Shown here in pieces: positions 26,309-37,983 of a DNA stretch of 64,000 nucleotides. Under the pieces are notes generated by a model. It was not told the origin of the DNA, did not search any database, and saw only the letters and a list, made by a program, of their open reading frames with translations. Each line of letters begins with the position of its first letter. The stretch's first letter is position 1. The stretch is taken from the NCBI GenBank assembly GCA_950295325.1, contig OX485804.1, positions 20,272,001 through 20,336,000 on the forward strand. The letters run 5' to 3'. Source of the DNA: Polytrichum commune. Its lineage: Eukaryota > Streptophyta > Polytrichopsida > Polytrichales > Polytrichaceae. The position numbers and the translations under genes were made by a program.

Positions 26309-26935
26309 TTACACCATGGACCATGAAATCGGACCATGGAAGATGCCCTTTCTTCATGGTCCAACTTATGGTCCAACATTCATGGTTCGATTTCTTAAGA
26401 AACCGATTTACAAAGAGTTTGTGCCCTTTGCTTGGTGTGAACCGAATGTGGACCAAGAGGAATGACCATGCACCAAAAGTAAATGTGCTGATTTTTTTGA
26501 ATACATGTCCAAAAAGGGTAGTTTTGAAAAGAAAATATGTGTTCTCTCCATCCCAGTTTTTCTTTCATCTCGCTACGAACCTGCTTGGAAGCTTTTAGTG
26601 TTCAGTAGAATTTTTGACCATTCTCTTGTCTTCTCTTGTCTTCAACTTCTCTTCCCCAAAAAACATTTGATTAAAAAAGATTATAATATCATTTCTCTGC
26701 CATGGGCCATTGCCTTTTTCTACTTGAGCACCTCTTTCGCCTCTCCCATCGCAAAACCCGGTGGACCATAGTAGCGGATAATGTAGGCCTTTAAATATGC
26801 CTTTTAGGGACCTCGAACTTCATGGTCCCTCTCACATTTTTTCCTTGGTGTAAACCAAAGCGGTCCCAAAATGAGTTCAACAACCAATTACAAACTGTAC
26901 AAGGCCTTGGGATGACTTCATGGTCCATGGTGTAA
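26309..26935. mobile_element. Candidate MITE with perfect 19-bp inverted repeats
   Basis: TTACACCATGGACCATGAA at 26309-26327 is repeated as its exact reverse complement at 26917-26935. The interior contains further copies of the catggtcca word in both orientations, and no recognised coding. No target-site duplication is obvious, so the family is undetermined. Confidence 0.5.
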
Positions 26936-26999
26936 ACAACATATAAAGGGGATCTAGGGAAGAACCATGGTCCACGTACCTTTTGTTTGATACATCTCA

Positions 27000-29390
27000 A
27001 TTGGATCCCACAAAACTAATCCAAGGTTTTTGATTTCTATCCATATGGAGCCGGATCAATTAGAGAAAACAAATGACGTGTATAAATAACATTTGATTGT
27101 GTTTTCACCTTAGGTTAGAGTGGTGGGGCCCAACTTAATTAGCAAGATGTTGAAATGTTGGTGCATGTGTTGCAAACCAATCATTTTCTAGGTAGATTTT
27201 ACCCCCCCCCCCAAAACAGGCTTGTGGTTATCTCATATGCCTCATCGTACTATTTTAAGGCCTTTTGAAGCTCTTTTGGACATAACATTACTCAACATTA
27301 GGGCGTTGCACCCTACTGCAAGTAATTTTGAGAGCATCATGCCCCATTTCTGTAGGGTCATCTTCACAAAATGAACAATTTTCAACCTAAGTATTGTACA
27401 TTCTTTGAAGGCAACACCATAGCAAAGCCTACCCCGGTTTCTCTTGCCTAAACTAGTCCGAAATTGGATAATGAAAAATCTAGCGGCCAACATCCTTGCC
27501 TACCACGTGGGGCCTAACACTAGTGTGGCAAATTCTTGCAAGTAACAAGACAATTGGGCCAAGAATCTCCAACCACGATTCAAGACCAACTACTCACCAT
27601 GTGAAGCTTCCACTTTAGAAAAGGGACCATAATCCTATAGGTTGTGTAATGCTATGGAATCAAATAAAGTAAATAATAACGATTACATGTGATTGCATAG
27701 TTGATTGCATTTTCACCATAGGTAACATTGGTTGGAGTCCACCTAAAAAGGAAGACATTGATAGTCCTAGAATGTTGTGGCAAAAGAGGCGAGGCGGTAG
27801 TGTCGATGTTGCAATGACAAATCTAATGGCAATCAAAATCCAACTAGGGTTTTTGAAAATTTAAGGAGGAAAACATCGAAAGTTCTAGAATCTTGGTCTA
27901 CTTGGTGGGGTAGGTGTTGCAAAGAACTAATGGTAACAACCAATGTTCCTGACATGACATGTAAAAAGGGTTTTGGGGAAAAAAGAAAAAAGAAAACACC
28001 CCACAAGTTTGTGATTGATTCTTTTCAATAAGAAATCACTAAATTGATCCACAACATTTGATATTAACTTGAGAGTCATATTAACCAGTATACCACATTT
28101 TTTGCATGGTTAAGAGTGGTGGGGCCTAGCTCAAAGAGCATGATATCAGGAGTCCTTGATTGTTATAGCAAGGTGTGGGGAGAGTTGGTGAGGCAGTAGT
28201 GTTGGTGTTGCAACAACATGAGAATAATTTATGGTTGTTGACATGTTGCAAAATGCTCAAAAGCATGTTGTGGCATTGCAACATGACATGCATGGCACAA
28301 AGGAATAATCAGAGTAAAGAAATTGGTTTCCACTAGAATAATTTAGGGCTCTTGATTCTAATGATGGAGTTGGACAATGGTCATAGAAAGTTTTTTTGTG
28401 TTTTTAATACGGTTGACTTCAATTTCACCATAGTTTTACTTTAGGTAAAATTGGTGGGTGCCACGCGTTGAGGTTGCTTGAATGTTTTTGCAAGGTGGGG
28501 TGAAACATGTGAGGCGGTATGTTAGTGCTAGTGCGGGCCGCAACAACAAACCTAATGGAGAGAGAGTGAGAACCAATCAAGGTTTTTGTTAACATGAGAT
28601 TTGCATGGTGTAGGAGTTTTGCTCTAGTTTGCTGCAAAGGAGCATCGTTGCAACATGGCATGCATGGCTCAAAGGGACAACTGAGATCAAGAAATTGGAT
28701 CCCACCAAACCAATTTGGGATTTTTGATGCTAGTCATGAAGTCAAATTAGCTAAAGATGTAAACATGATTCTCAAATGGTGTAGGGTTTATGCTTAGTTG
28801 TAGAGGAGCATGCGTGGCATTGTTGCAACATGACATACATGGTGGAAAGGAACTCCCAAGGTCAAGAAATTGGATCTAGTTAGTCAAAGGTCTATAGTGT
28901 CGACTATGGAGTTGAATCAACCAAAAACAAAAAAACCTTGTGTTATAATATAGTTGAGTGTGTTTTCTCACCACATGTAAAAGTGGTGGGGCCTAGTTGA
29001 AGGACATCTCAAGCCCTTGAATGTTGCGGCAAGGTGAGGTGAGGTTGGTTGTTGGCTGCAACAACATACCTAATGTGAGAGCGTCAACTAGTCATGGTTT
29101 TCAACAACAAGAGACTTGAAGGGTTTAGGGTTGATGGGTTGTGTTGTAGCAGAGGAACACATGTGGCATCAATGCATCATGACAAACATGGCACCAAAAA
29201 CAACCAAGAAATTGGATCCCACCAAACTAATTTAGAGCCTTTGATGCTAATTACATTATGAAGTGAAGTACCCTTAAGCTAGTGAATTATGGTGTTATGC
29301 AATTATAGAGGGCTCTCTATTCGGACACAAATTTTGCTACATGTCATGCTTACATTTGCTAAGACCCACTTGTATCCCACATGGAAACTA
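27000..29390. repeat. Decayed tandem copies of the NAF1 promoter-proximal segment
   Basis: The block 28982-29270 follows 31207-31510 in order: gtggtggggcc, gaaggacatctcaag, ttgcggcaag, cctaatg, agggtttagggttg, and gaggaacacatgtggcatc against gaggagcacgtgtggcgtc. The same last module recurs at about 28266-28308, 28640-28680 and 28803-28850, and the gtggtggggcc module at about 27119 and 28106. Most differences replace CG with TG or CA. About four to six degenerate units can be made out; exact borders need alignment. A poly-C run follows at 29461-29478. Confidence 0.65.
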
Positions 29391-29889
29391 CGCTCCGGCA
29401 CATGTTAAGATGAAATAGAGAGCCCTCTACGGGTATAGAGTAGACATACCCATTTCTGATCCCCCCCCGCCCCCCCCAATCCGATTATGTAGAGTCCCCT
29501 AAAGTCGTGAAGTTCCACACATGTAGCCATCATTTTATTGACACCATGGAGAAAGTCATGAAGAATCACACACGGAAGTAAGTCTTCACATTTGGTGTGA
29601 TGAAAAATAAAAGTTAAAAGGGCAAGCATTTGGGTTCCTTGAAAAGACCACTAGTTGTACTCAAGTTTTCATCTACCAATTATCTAAATCAGGTCGACCT
29701 ATGCCGTGAACATGGGTTGGGAGACAATCTTACCTTTGAAAGTCTACAGTAACTCCAAAACTTGAAAACACATTGTCATTTTTTTCCGTTATGACAACAT
29801 TCTGCTATCAATTCCAAGACTTGTGAAACAACACCCCAACATGACACCTCTACTACTACAGTTATGCGAAATCGCTTAAGAGCCCACCC

Positions 29890-30514
29890 ACAACAGTAAT
29901 AAGAGTGTGAGTGTGGGTGGGGAGGGCTATAAAAGTTGATTGGGAATTAGGGTGTGTGTGCGTGTGTCTACTCTAGTTGACTGCGAGCGTTTTCACCCCA
30001 TCATCATCATGCAAGAGTTTTTAAGGTAGGTGGGGGTGAGCGGAAGTGAACGATGAGTACGAGCATTGGTTACACCCAGTGGCTCTCACTACTGTAGCTA
30101 AACCGACCCTAAAAGTGGCCCGTTGCTTGCTGGCTGGTAGGTAGGAACCAACCGTATATTGGTGACCCGCAACAGTAATAAGAGTGTGAGTGTGGGTGGG
30201 GAGGGCTATAAAAGTTGATTGGGAATTAGGGTGTGTGTGTGTGTGTGCGTGTGTCTACTCTAGTTGACTGCGAGCATTTTTCACCCATCATCACCATGTA
30301 AGAGTTTTTAAGGTAGATGGGGACCAACGGAAGTGCACGGTGAGTACGAGCATTGGTTACACCTAGTGGCTCTCACTACTATAGCTAAACTGACTCTAAA
30401 AGTGGCCCGTTGCTTGTTGGCTGGTAGTTAGGAACCAACCGTTCATTGGTGACCTGCAACAATAATAAGAGTGCGAGTGTGGGTGGGGAGGGCTATAAAA
30501 GTTGATTGGGAATT

Positions 30515-30545
<31 letters not shown>

Positions 30546-30807
30546 CTACTCTAGTTGAATGCGAGCGTTTTTCACCCCATCATCATCATGTAAGAATTTT
30601 TTAAGGTAGATGGGGACTAGCGGAAGTGAACGGTGAGTACGAGCATTGGTTACACCCAATGGCTCTCACTACTGTAGCTAAACCGACTCTAAAAGTGGCC
30701 CGTTGCTTGTTGGCTGGTAGGTAGGAACCAACCGTTCATTGGTGACCCATAGCAGTAATAAGAGTGTGAGTGTGGGTGGGGAGGGCTATAAAAGTTGATT
30801 GGGAATT

Positions 30808-30855
<48 letters not shown>

Positions 30856-31215
30856 GTGTCTACTCTAGTTGACTGCGAGCGTTTTTCACCCCATCATCAT
30901 CATGTAAGAGTTTTTAAGGTAGGCGGGGCCAGCAGAAGTGAACGGTGAGTACGAGCATTGGTTAAACCCAATGGCTCTCAATACTGTAGCTAAATTGACT
31001 CTAAAAGTGGCCCGTTGCTTGCTGGCTGGCAGGTAGGAACCAACCGTTCATTGGTGACCCGCAACAGTAATAAGAGTGTGAGTGTGGGTGGGGAGGGCTA
31101 TAAAAGTTGATTGGGAATTAGGGTGTGTGGGTGGGTCTGTGTGTCTACTCTAGTTGACTGCGAGCGTTTTTCACCCCATCATCATCACCATGTAAGAGTT
31201 TTGAAGGTAGGTGGG
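29890..31215 (+). repeat. Five tandem units (about 280-310 bp), each with a TATA box and TG tract
   Basis: Units begin near 29891, 30170, 30457, 30750 and 31062; the fifth is partial and merges into the NAF1 upstream region. Each reads caacagtaataagagtg, gggtggggagggctataaaag, a TG microsatellite of variable length, tctactctagttgactgcgagcg, catcatcatgtaagag, and (units 1-4) ggtaggaaccaaccg. TATAAAA lies at 29928, 30207, 30494, 30787 and 31099. Unit length differs mainly through the TG run, longest in unit 4 (about 30802-30855). No protein is encoded. The units could be duplicated promoter modules or small non-coding RNA genes; no plant snRNA upstream element was found. Confidence 0.9.
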
Positions 31216-31802
31216 GGCCAGCCGAAGGACATGTCAAGACTGGCCATCATTCATCGAGCGACAGTCGTCCTGGGATATTGCGGCAAGCCGAGGGGCCGGT
31301 GGGGCAGCAACTTAGTGACACAGACGACCTAATGGCGAGGGCGGAGAGATGGCAGGCAGGCAGGCAGGTTTTTCGACAGCAGGACGCGACTCCAAGGGTT
31401 TAGGGTTGCTGCTCTGCTCGTCTGTTGTGCGGTGAGCTGTGCTGCAGAGGAGCACGTGTGGCGTCGTTGCGACATGGCAGGCATGGCTACGCGAAGGGAC
31501 GTGCTGGGCGAGCAGCTTGGGGGAGTGACGACAGCGGGGTGGAGAAAGGGAAGCCTGGAGTGAGTGACAGCAGGCAGGCAGGCAGGCGGACGGAGGGAGG
31601 GAGGGAGGGAGGGAGGGAGGGAGGGAGGGAGACAGGCCCCCCCGAGTGCCAGAATTATTGCGGGAGCCAGGCAGGGAGCTGGGAGCAGGGATAATGGTGG
31701 TTGGTGTGTGAAAGGAGGAGTTTGGTGTATGTGGCAGAGGTAGTAGGTTTGGGCGGAAGGGAGCAGGGAAGGGGAGGGGAGGGGAAGGGAAGGGAAGGAG
31801 GG
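31216..31802 (+). promoter_or_regulatory. NAF1 promoter/5'UTR region: telo-box, G-box, GGGA repeats
   Basis: The composition becomes GC-rich and CpG-containing here. TTAGGGTT at 31400-31407 is the reverse complement of the telo-box AACCCTAA, a motif common in plant ribosome-biogenesis promoters. CACGTG, a perfect G-box, lies at 31453-31458. A (GGGA)n run spans about 31600-31630, and another GGGA/GGGGA-type run about 31770-31800 directly precedes the start codon. The motif matches are direct; their use is inferred. Confidence 0.5.
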
Positions 31803-34800
31803 ATGGCGGACGAGAGAGAGGGTTCAGGCATGGAGGTGGAGGCGGGGGAGATACTAGCAGCGGAGGGGAATGTAGGGGCGGGGTTTGAGCTTCCGGTTGA
31901 GCGAATGGGGTTACAAGAAGAAGAAGTGGAGGCGGGGGAGATCTTGGAAGCAGGGGAGAGTAACGGGCATGGTGGGGGTGGCATGGAGGGAATGCAAGGG
32001 GCCGCTCCAGAAATCCATGGGAGTGGAGATGATTCGAGTATGTTGCAGATCAATGGGCAGGCTAGGGTTGTGGAGGAGGAGCCAGCGGCAGCGGCTATAC
32101 CTCAGGATGTGCTTCTTGCGGCAGAAGCTGCAGACGCATTGAACAAGTTGCCTGTGCCGGGGAAGGATGAGGGGAGTGAGGATTCCGACGAGGAGGAGGA
32201 TGACGATGATCACGAGGAGGAGGGTATGGTGGAGGAGGACAGTGACCCTCTCGTTGAGAGCGACGAGTCTTCAGACTCATCGAGTGACGAAGAAGAAGAT
32301 GATGAGGGTGATGAGGCAGCGAGAGTTCAGAAGGCGGTAGTTCAGAAAAACCATGCCGAGGGTGTGAAAGAGCTGGAGAAGATGGTGCAAATAGAGAAAG
32401 GAGGCAGCAGTGATGATGAAGATGGTGTAACGGAGCCTCCCCGCACTGCTAATGAAGTCACGGTGTTTATGCTCAACCTGTTAAGACACGCACATAATTT
32501 GAAACGGTCTCAGAAATCTAGGTCTGGAGAGAGTTCGGCATTTTCTATTGAAATTTTGGCTGCCGTATATGAGGAGGCACTGGTTTACATGGAATTGTGA
32601 ATGTTATACACGGAATGTATGGAAGTATGGATGGATGGATGGATGTATGTAAGTCTTTAACAATCCCAATTGTTTGCAAATGCTCCTCCGCACGCAGGTT
32701 CTGCCTCCAGTACCTCAAATAGAAGCAGTTTTGGAGGCCCATCAAGTTCCTCACGCAGTTGGCGTTGTCTCCTCGGTAAGAATCCTGTCATGTTCTTGTT
32801 TTGCAAGCTGTATGCAAGCAATATGCAAGCATTAGGAGTTATAGAACCACAATGTGTTTCCTGTTTGTGGAAAGCGGGGATATTGTTTACTATGTTTTTG
32901 AAGGGTCCATCAGACAGTGTGCAAGACAGCTGGGATGCTAGCGATATCTGTGCCTCATTGTACACGTCAAATTTAATTTTTAGCGATCTGAATTTTTAAC
33001 CTTCCAAAACACAGGTTATGGACAAACAAGTAATCGTGGAAGCAGTTGAACACAAGATGGTACTGAATGAAGGCTCTATTCTGTGGCTAACTGAGCAAAG
33101 GATACCCCTCGGTATTGTGGATGAAGTATTTGGACCTGTTAAAAAACCCTATTATATAGTGCGGTACAACAAGACCAGTGATGTACCAGATGTAGCTTCA
33201 CAGGGTGTCACGGTGGGCTTTGTTCAAGAATTCGCCAACTTTGTGCTGAATGAAGCAGAGCTAAGAAAGAAAGGATATGATGCTTCAGGCCAGCATGATG
33301 AAGAAATTTCAGACGAAGATGTTGAATTTTCTGATGATGAGAAAGAGGAAGAAGCCAAAAGGTTGAGGAAGCAAGCTGCAAAACAGGGACATCAAGTTGG
33401 GGAAGGAGTCGATGGTGGAAGGGGTGGAGGTAGAGGTGGCGGAGGTCGGCAGAAAGCAGGTGGGAGGGGCGGCAGGGGTAGAGGTGGCAGAGGGAGGTTT
33501 TCCAGAAGTGACTCGATGGTGAGCAAAATCTTGGCTTGGTACATGAGTATTCTGCATACAGATTCTTTAGGTTTTCAGGTTTCTTTCTTCAAAAATCTAA
33601 GTTAGTTATGTATTCTAGATGGTGCTCCATGGAATTTCTTTTTGGGAATAAGACACCTCAAACATTGAACATCAGTTTAAAAAATGTGATCAATTCATTG
33701 ATGTATGTGGGTGCAGGTAGAAAGTGATGACATGGCTAAGGTGCGCACAGGTGGGATGGGTCTTCAAAGGTCCAATTCACAAGGGTCTCCAAACTATTCT
33801 AGAGATAAGGGGTCTGGTATAGAGCATCAATCTCGAGGACACTTCCAGCCTTCCCCAGATAGACAAAATTCATGGAATAGGTCCCCCCGGCCAGACACAA
33901 GTTATTCTCAAAATCTTGATGCAAGGCCACCCATGGTCAACTACAATGAGCGTCAGCCCTTGGCTTTTCAGTCTCCTCATCATGAGTTTGTATCTGGTAT
34001 GAGGCCTATGCAGCAACAGCCACCACATGTATCACCTCAAAGGGCTCCAGCACCTCCTCAATGGGCACCTTCTAGTGGACCAGTGCATCATGTGGATGTT
34101 CCTCAACTCCACCAAGGTCAGTCACCTCCATGTGTATGCTTAGTTTTAAGGCCGATTGTTTCATCAGCAGGTCCTTTTCCATATCCTGTAGGAATGTGTT
34201 GTTGGCTCCAATCCATTTACACCTTTCTAATGCATCAGTTTTTATGGAAGACTCATTCATGTAGACAGTAGGTCAAATGTGGACTCTTTGGGTATTTGAG
34301 GAAGCTTCTTTGCAGTGTATGTGGGTTCAATTAATGTGGTCAATAACTGAGTATTGCCAGTGAACTTTTGTGTAGGTGGGTATCAACTTCCAGATTCTAT
34401 GTATCAACAAAGAATGAACCTGGTACCGATGCCATATCCTCATCCTCAGCAGATGAGTATGTATATGCCTGCTCCGCCTCAACCTGTGGGGACGGGTGTC
34501 TTCATTCCACCACCACAATATACTAGGAATTCACAGAACAATCAGATGCAAGGACAGGGACAAGGGCAAGGGCAAGGTATGGGGCAAGTAATGGGTCAGG
34601 GACAAGGCCAAGTTATGGGGCAAGTAATGGGCCAAGGGCAAGGGCAAGGTATGGGTCAAGTAATGGGTCAAGTTATGGGGCAAATGCAAGTTCAAGGTCA
34701 GGGAATGGGTCAAATGCAAGGTTCCGCACACCCAGGGGTGGATGGTAGGGGACCTGTTGGCCAATGGCCAGTTAATAGTCCAAGCATTGTTACTGGTATC

Positions 34801-34920
34801 CCCTGCTATAGTAATCCCCCACCCCAAATTTATATGCAACCTGGCACAGTTCCCAATCCTGGGATGATTGCCCCTGGCCCAAGTAATACTGTCTATTGGA
34901 CTAACAATCATGGAAGGTGA
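31803..34920 (+). CDS. NAF1: NAF1, H/ACA snoRNP assembly factor
   Basis: NAF1 binds dyskerin/CBF5 in the nucleoplasm during H/ACA RNP assembly and is later exchanged for GAR1; H/ACA RNPs direct rRNA pseudouridylation. Five exons join in frame: 31803-32462, 32698-32775, 33015-33518, 33717-34116 and 34376-34920, giving 728 residues. Order: two GEIL motifs in the N-terminus, a long acidic Ser/Asp/Glu tract (about 125-180), the Gar1/Naf1 beta-barrel core (about 221-335; VLPPVPQIEAVLE, AVGVVSSVMDKQVIVE, NEGSILWL, PLGIVDEVFGPV), an EFSDDEKEEEA-like acidic helix, an RGG-type Gly/Arg stretch (about 380-411), and a Pro/Gln/Met-rich tail. Start: first ATG in frame, just after a purine-rich leader. The exon 1 donor may lie at 32463 or six bases earlier (both in phase). 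The tail carries a QGQGMGQVMGQ coding repeat. Confidence 0.93.
34545..34735 (+). repeat. Coding minisatellite in NAF1 exon 5 (Gly-Gln-Met repeats)
   Basis: Short units of the form cagggacaagg / atggggcaagta repeat about 15 times, in frame, encoding variations on GQGQGMGQVM. Repeat number is likely to vary between alleles. Confidence 0.85.
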
Positions 34921-36128
34921 TAACACAAATCATTCAATTTTTTTGATATATTTAGGACAAAGTGATGAGAGTATGAGCTATTGAGCTTTGAAGTAAAGGA
35001 TTTCCCGAATGCTGGTTGTACTGTTGCATGAGTCACATCTCTTATCCATTAGTATCCTGGGTGTGAGATGGCAGCAAGTTTGGGTGGAATGTGATCCTGA
35101 TGCATACCTCAGCCTTTGTGAGTATCTTGTGCTGATGACAACCACCGGATTGAAGGAATTTGTCCTGGTGTCTTAAGATCACCAACTACAGGGTATGTAG
35201 TAGTGTGCGAGTGCAAGGTGGAAGTGAATTATGAGCATCATGTGAAGATCTCGTGTCCAGGATCTTTCCATGTTCTTCCAGTTTCGGTTTGCAGTCGTGC
35301 AAAATCTTTGCCCCAGATTTATTCGTGAGGACTTGTCTGATTCATGTGCACTTATATGCCAAGTATTAGTCCCTAAGCCTGCAGCTGGGAGGTGTCCATG
35401 CAATTCAGTCCCAGTTGAAATTCTGAGAAAGATTTGATCACCTACAGTACAATGTATTGATTTGGGACTTACAAAACTTGTTATTGGTAACTACTGCCCC
35501 TAATCTCACAAATTGGTGCTCTGATTCAAGACGTTCCTTATTCCTGGTCTGTGTCTTTGTGTATCATTCTGTTACAGCTTTTAGGTGTACGTTGGAGTTG
35601 TCTCAGAAGTAGTTGCATTGATTTATGCTGAGATGTTTGAAGACCTTTTAACCAGTCTTCATATCATCAAACCTTTTTGATCAATCATGTGTAAGACCTA
35701 GCCAAGGCTCTTCAGCTAAGTATGGAAATGTTAATACTGAATGTAACTTATCATGTACTTGTTGAAAGTTTGAACAGCAGACCAGACTCTTCAGCTGGTT
35801 TCTGAATGAAGTACACATCGATGTCAAACCTGCAGCCCCTCTTTGTTTTGTAGAGTTTCTAAATTTTGGCAAAGTAAACTTTGGCAATTGTTGCCCACCT
35901 TAAGGAAGGCAAGTTCACCTCATAGGTTTTTGGAAGGGGGGAAGTGGAAATTAGTGGAAAAACTTAAATTGCAAGTCTCGAATATCCATGAACTGACTGC
36001 TTACAATGCATTAAAAGGCAGGAAGGCCACTGTAGCTACAATGCCTCTACTAAATGTAACTTAGCACAATGTCTAGCCTGGAGGATTTAAGAGGTGTAAG
36101 AAATAACTTGATGTTGAAGAGGAGGTGT
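34921..36128. other. NAF1 3' flank, nothing further recognised
   Basis: Probably begins with the NAF1 3'UTR; no polyadenylation site can be assigned. No credible coding or RNA gene was seen. Confidence 0.4.
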
Positions 36129-36138
36129 CAGTGGAATG

Positions 36139-36381
36139 GAGAAGGAATAATCGTGTACAAAGCGCACCTCTCATTCATTGCACATTAAAGCCTTGAAATC
36201 GTATGCAGTCCAGAGCTTACTCTTTTTTGTCATTTTGACACTGGAGTTGGCTTTAAAGACCATGAAAAAAGTGTCATCGTGATCATTTGAGATGAATGGG
36301 GAACAATTAAACCTGTAGGAGGTCATGTTTTTATGTTGCATGGATGAGAGGTACACTCGTATACAATAATTGCCTTTCTCC
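36139..36381. mobile_element. Mutator-type MITE, copy 3 (243 bp)
   Basis: The left end GAGAAGGAATAATCGTGTAC and the reverse complement of the right end (GGGAGAAAGGCAATTATTGT) both lead into a CACCTCTCAT / TACCTCTCAT block. The flanks CAGTGGAATG (36129-36138) and CAGTGGAAGA (36382-36391) match at 8 of 10 positions. Same family as 4893-5359 and 24521-24760. Confidence 0.8.
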
Positions 36382-36603
36382 CAGTGGAAGAATGCAAATC
36401 TGTAAAACCTAATGTCTCCATGGTTGCACAGTGAGAGGTGATAATTAGGTGGATATGGGAAATAATTCTGTTTGTAAAGCATTGAATTATGTGTTCATGA
36501 TTGGGTTAGATTCTGTCTAAAAATAGACATAATCCCACTGTGCATTAAAACCACCAATCATAAAAGAGAAATTTCCAGAGCTACAAAGTAGGAAAGAGGG
36601 ACC

Positions 36604-36965
36604 AAGGAGCTACTGTTCTCCCTCTTTAGTATGACATGTCCGGGAAACACAAAAAAGTTGTATTATCGAGGTGTTGTCTTCTCATTAATATGACAAATGG
36701 CATAAAGTTGTTGTATTATTGACGGATTAAGAAAACATAAGTATTATGAGCTTTAAAATATATGCAACGAGTTTAAGCAATATAGATGGTATGAAATAAT
36801 AACTTATAACTTCAAACAAATACAAATATTCTCAAGAACTCTTGAAATAGGAGTCCAAAGAGGTCTGGTGTTGCCTATCAAAGTTAGCAATTATCATCTT
36901 ATCTAAATTCTCCACTAACTTTTAAAAACTATTAATTCCATTCACACCAAAATATAAAGGTTTCT
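36604..36965. repeat. Dispersed repeat, inverted relative to 7272-7614
   Basis: Starts tgttctccctctttagtatgac and ends in caccaaaatataaag, matching the reverse complement of 7272-7614 along its length with scattered substitutions. Confidence 0.6.
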
Positions 36966-37009
36966 CTAATATTCGCTCACTTTGAAGAGCATTTCCAAGA
37001 ACGAAGCAA

Positions 37010-37940
37010 ATCCTCTTCCCCTCCGAATGCCCGGACGCGGTACCCAGGCAACATCTACACTTCACACAAATCCCCATGTATGAGAAGACCTCACAAGAGA
37101 CGGGCCTCACCGAAGGCTTCCACGTGACCATAGGGTTTGATGAAGAATACAAGAAGCTCAATCGGAAAGAGGTCAAGATTGCATGCATAGAAAGGCTCCG
37201 CATCATGAACATACCCCTTGGTACTACCTACTCCAACCCCATCGACATTAGAATCAACACGATCATACGGAATTTGGCCGGGTTCATCAAAATCCACCTC
37301 CTACACCCGAAGCAAGATGCCACTTACCTCTTACACTACTACACCTCAACCAATCACATCGATGGTTTCTACTCCAACCACTCTAACCATAACAACCTAC
37401 AAAGCCACACAATAATCAATCTCAACAAAAATTCAGACCACTACCTGGTCCAACTTCAACTAACCTCCAACATCATAATCATCAAAGAAATATAAAACCC
37501 CCAACAACCCTAGGATCACATACCCCATGCCCCATACCAACCTCCAAAATCTCCAAATAACCTTCCTTGACGAACAAAGCCTAGCTATAACAAATCTCAC
37601 AAAAACACTACACCAAGACCAACTCACCCAAACACAATGGGAAGAAACACAAAACAATTTTTAAGACATCATAAACTCTCTTAGTAGATGCATTGAACAA
37701 ACTTGCATGATACAACCGCCCCCCTCATTCTCTACCAAAGCCAAAAACCAAAGAGGGTTCCTCCCTAGAAAACAACAAAAATTATGGAAACACCAACTAA
37801 AAATCCACCATACCATCCGGAAAGCAATCTGAGCCGCATGCCAATACCCCCACACATACCTCAGCGACAATCTAGATATAAAATCCTTATTACTAATAAA
37901 TAACATTAATATCTCACCCTTCCTCACAAACCAAACAGAT
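37010..37940 (+). pseudogene. LINE-like (non-LTR retrotransposon) fragment
   Basis: A plus-strand frame (37076-37495) includes IRINTIIRNLAGFIKIHLLHP, which may derive from a LINE first ORF, and then NSDHYLVQLQL, which fits the SDHxxV motif closing apurinic-type endonuclease domains. Downstream, about 37630-37950, another frame (GFLPRKQQKLWKHQLK, TYLSDNLDIKSLL) resembles the linker between endonuclease and reverse transcriptase but has in-frame TAA and TGA codons. No reverse transcriptase is present. Fragment ends are uncertain: the right end meets the gypsy remnant near 37950. The region is unusually poor in G on this strand. Confidence 0.45.
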
Positions 37941-37983
37941 CTCCAATAATAGATAGATCATCTATTGGAAGGATTTTCCCGTA

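Noticed and set aside
31400-31407. Interstitial telomere repeat near NAF1
   Set aside because: Only one telomere-like unit and a half is present; it fits a promoter telo-box better.
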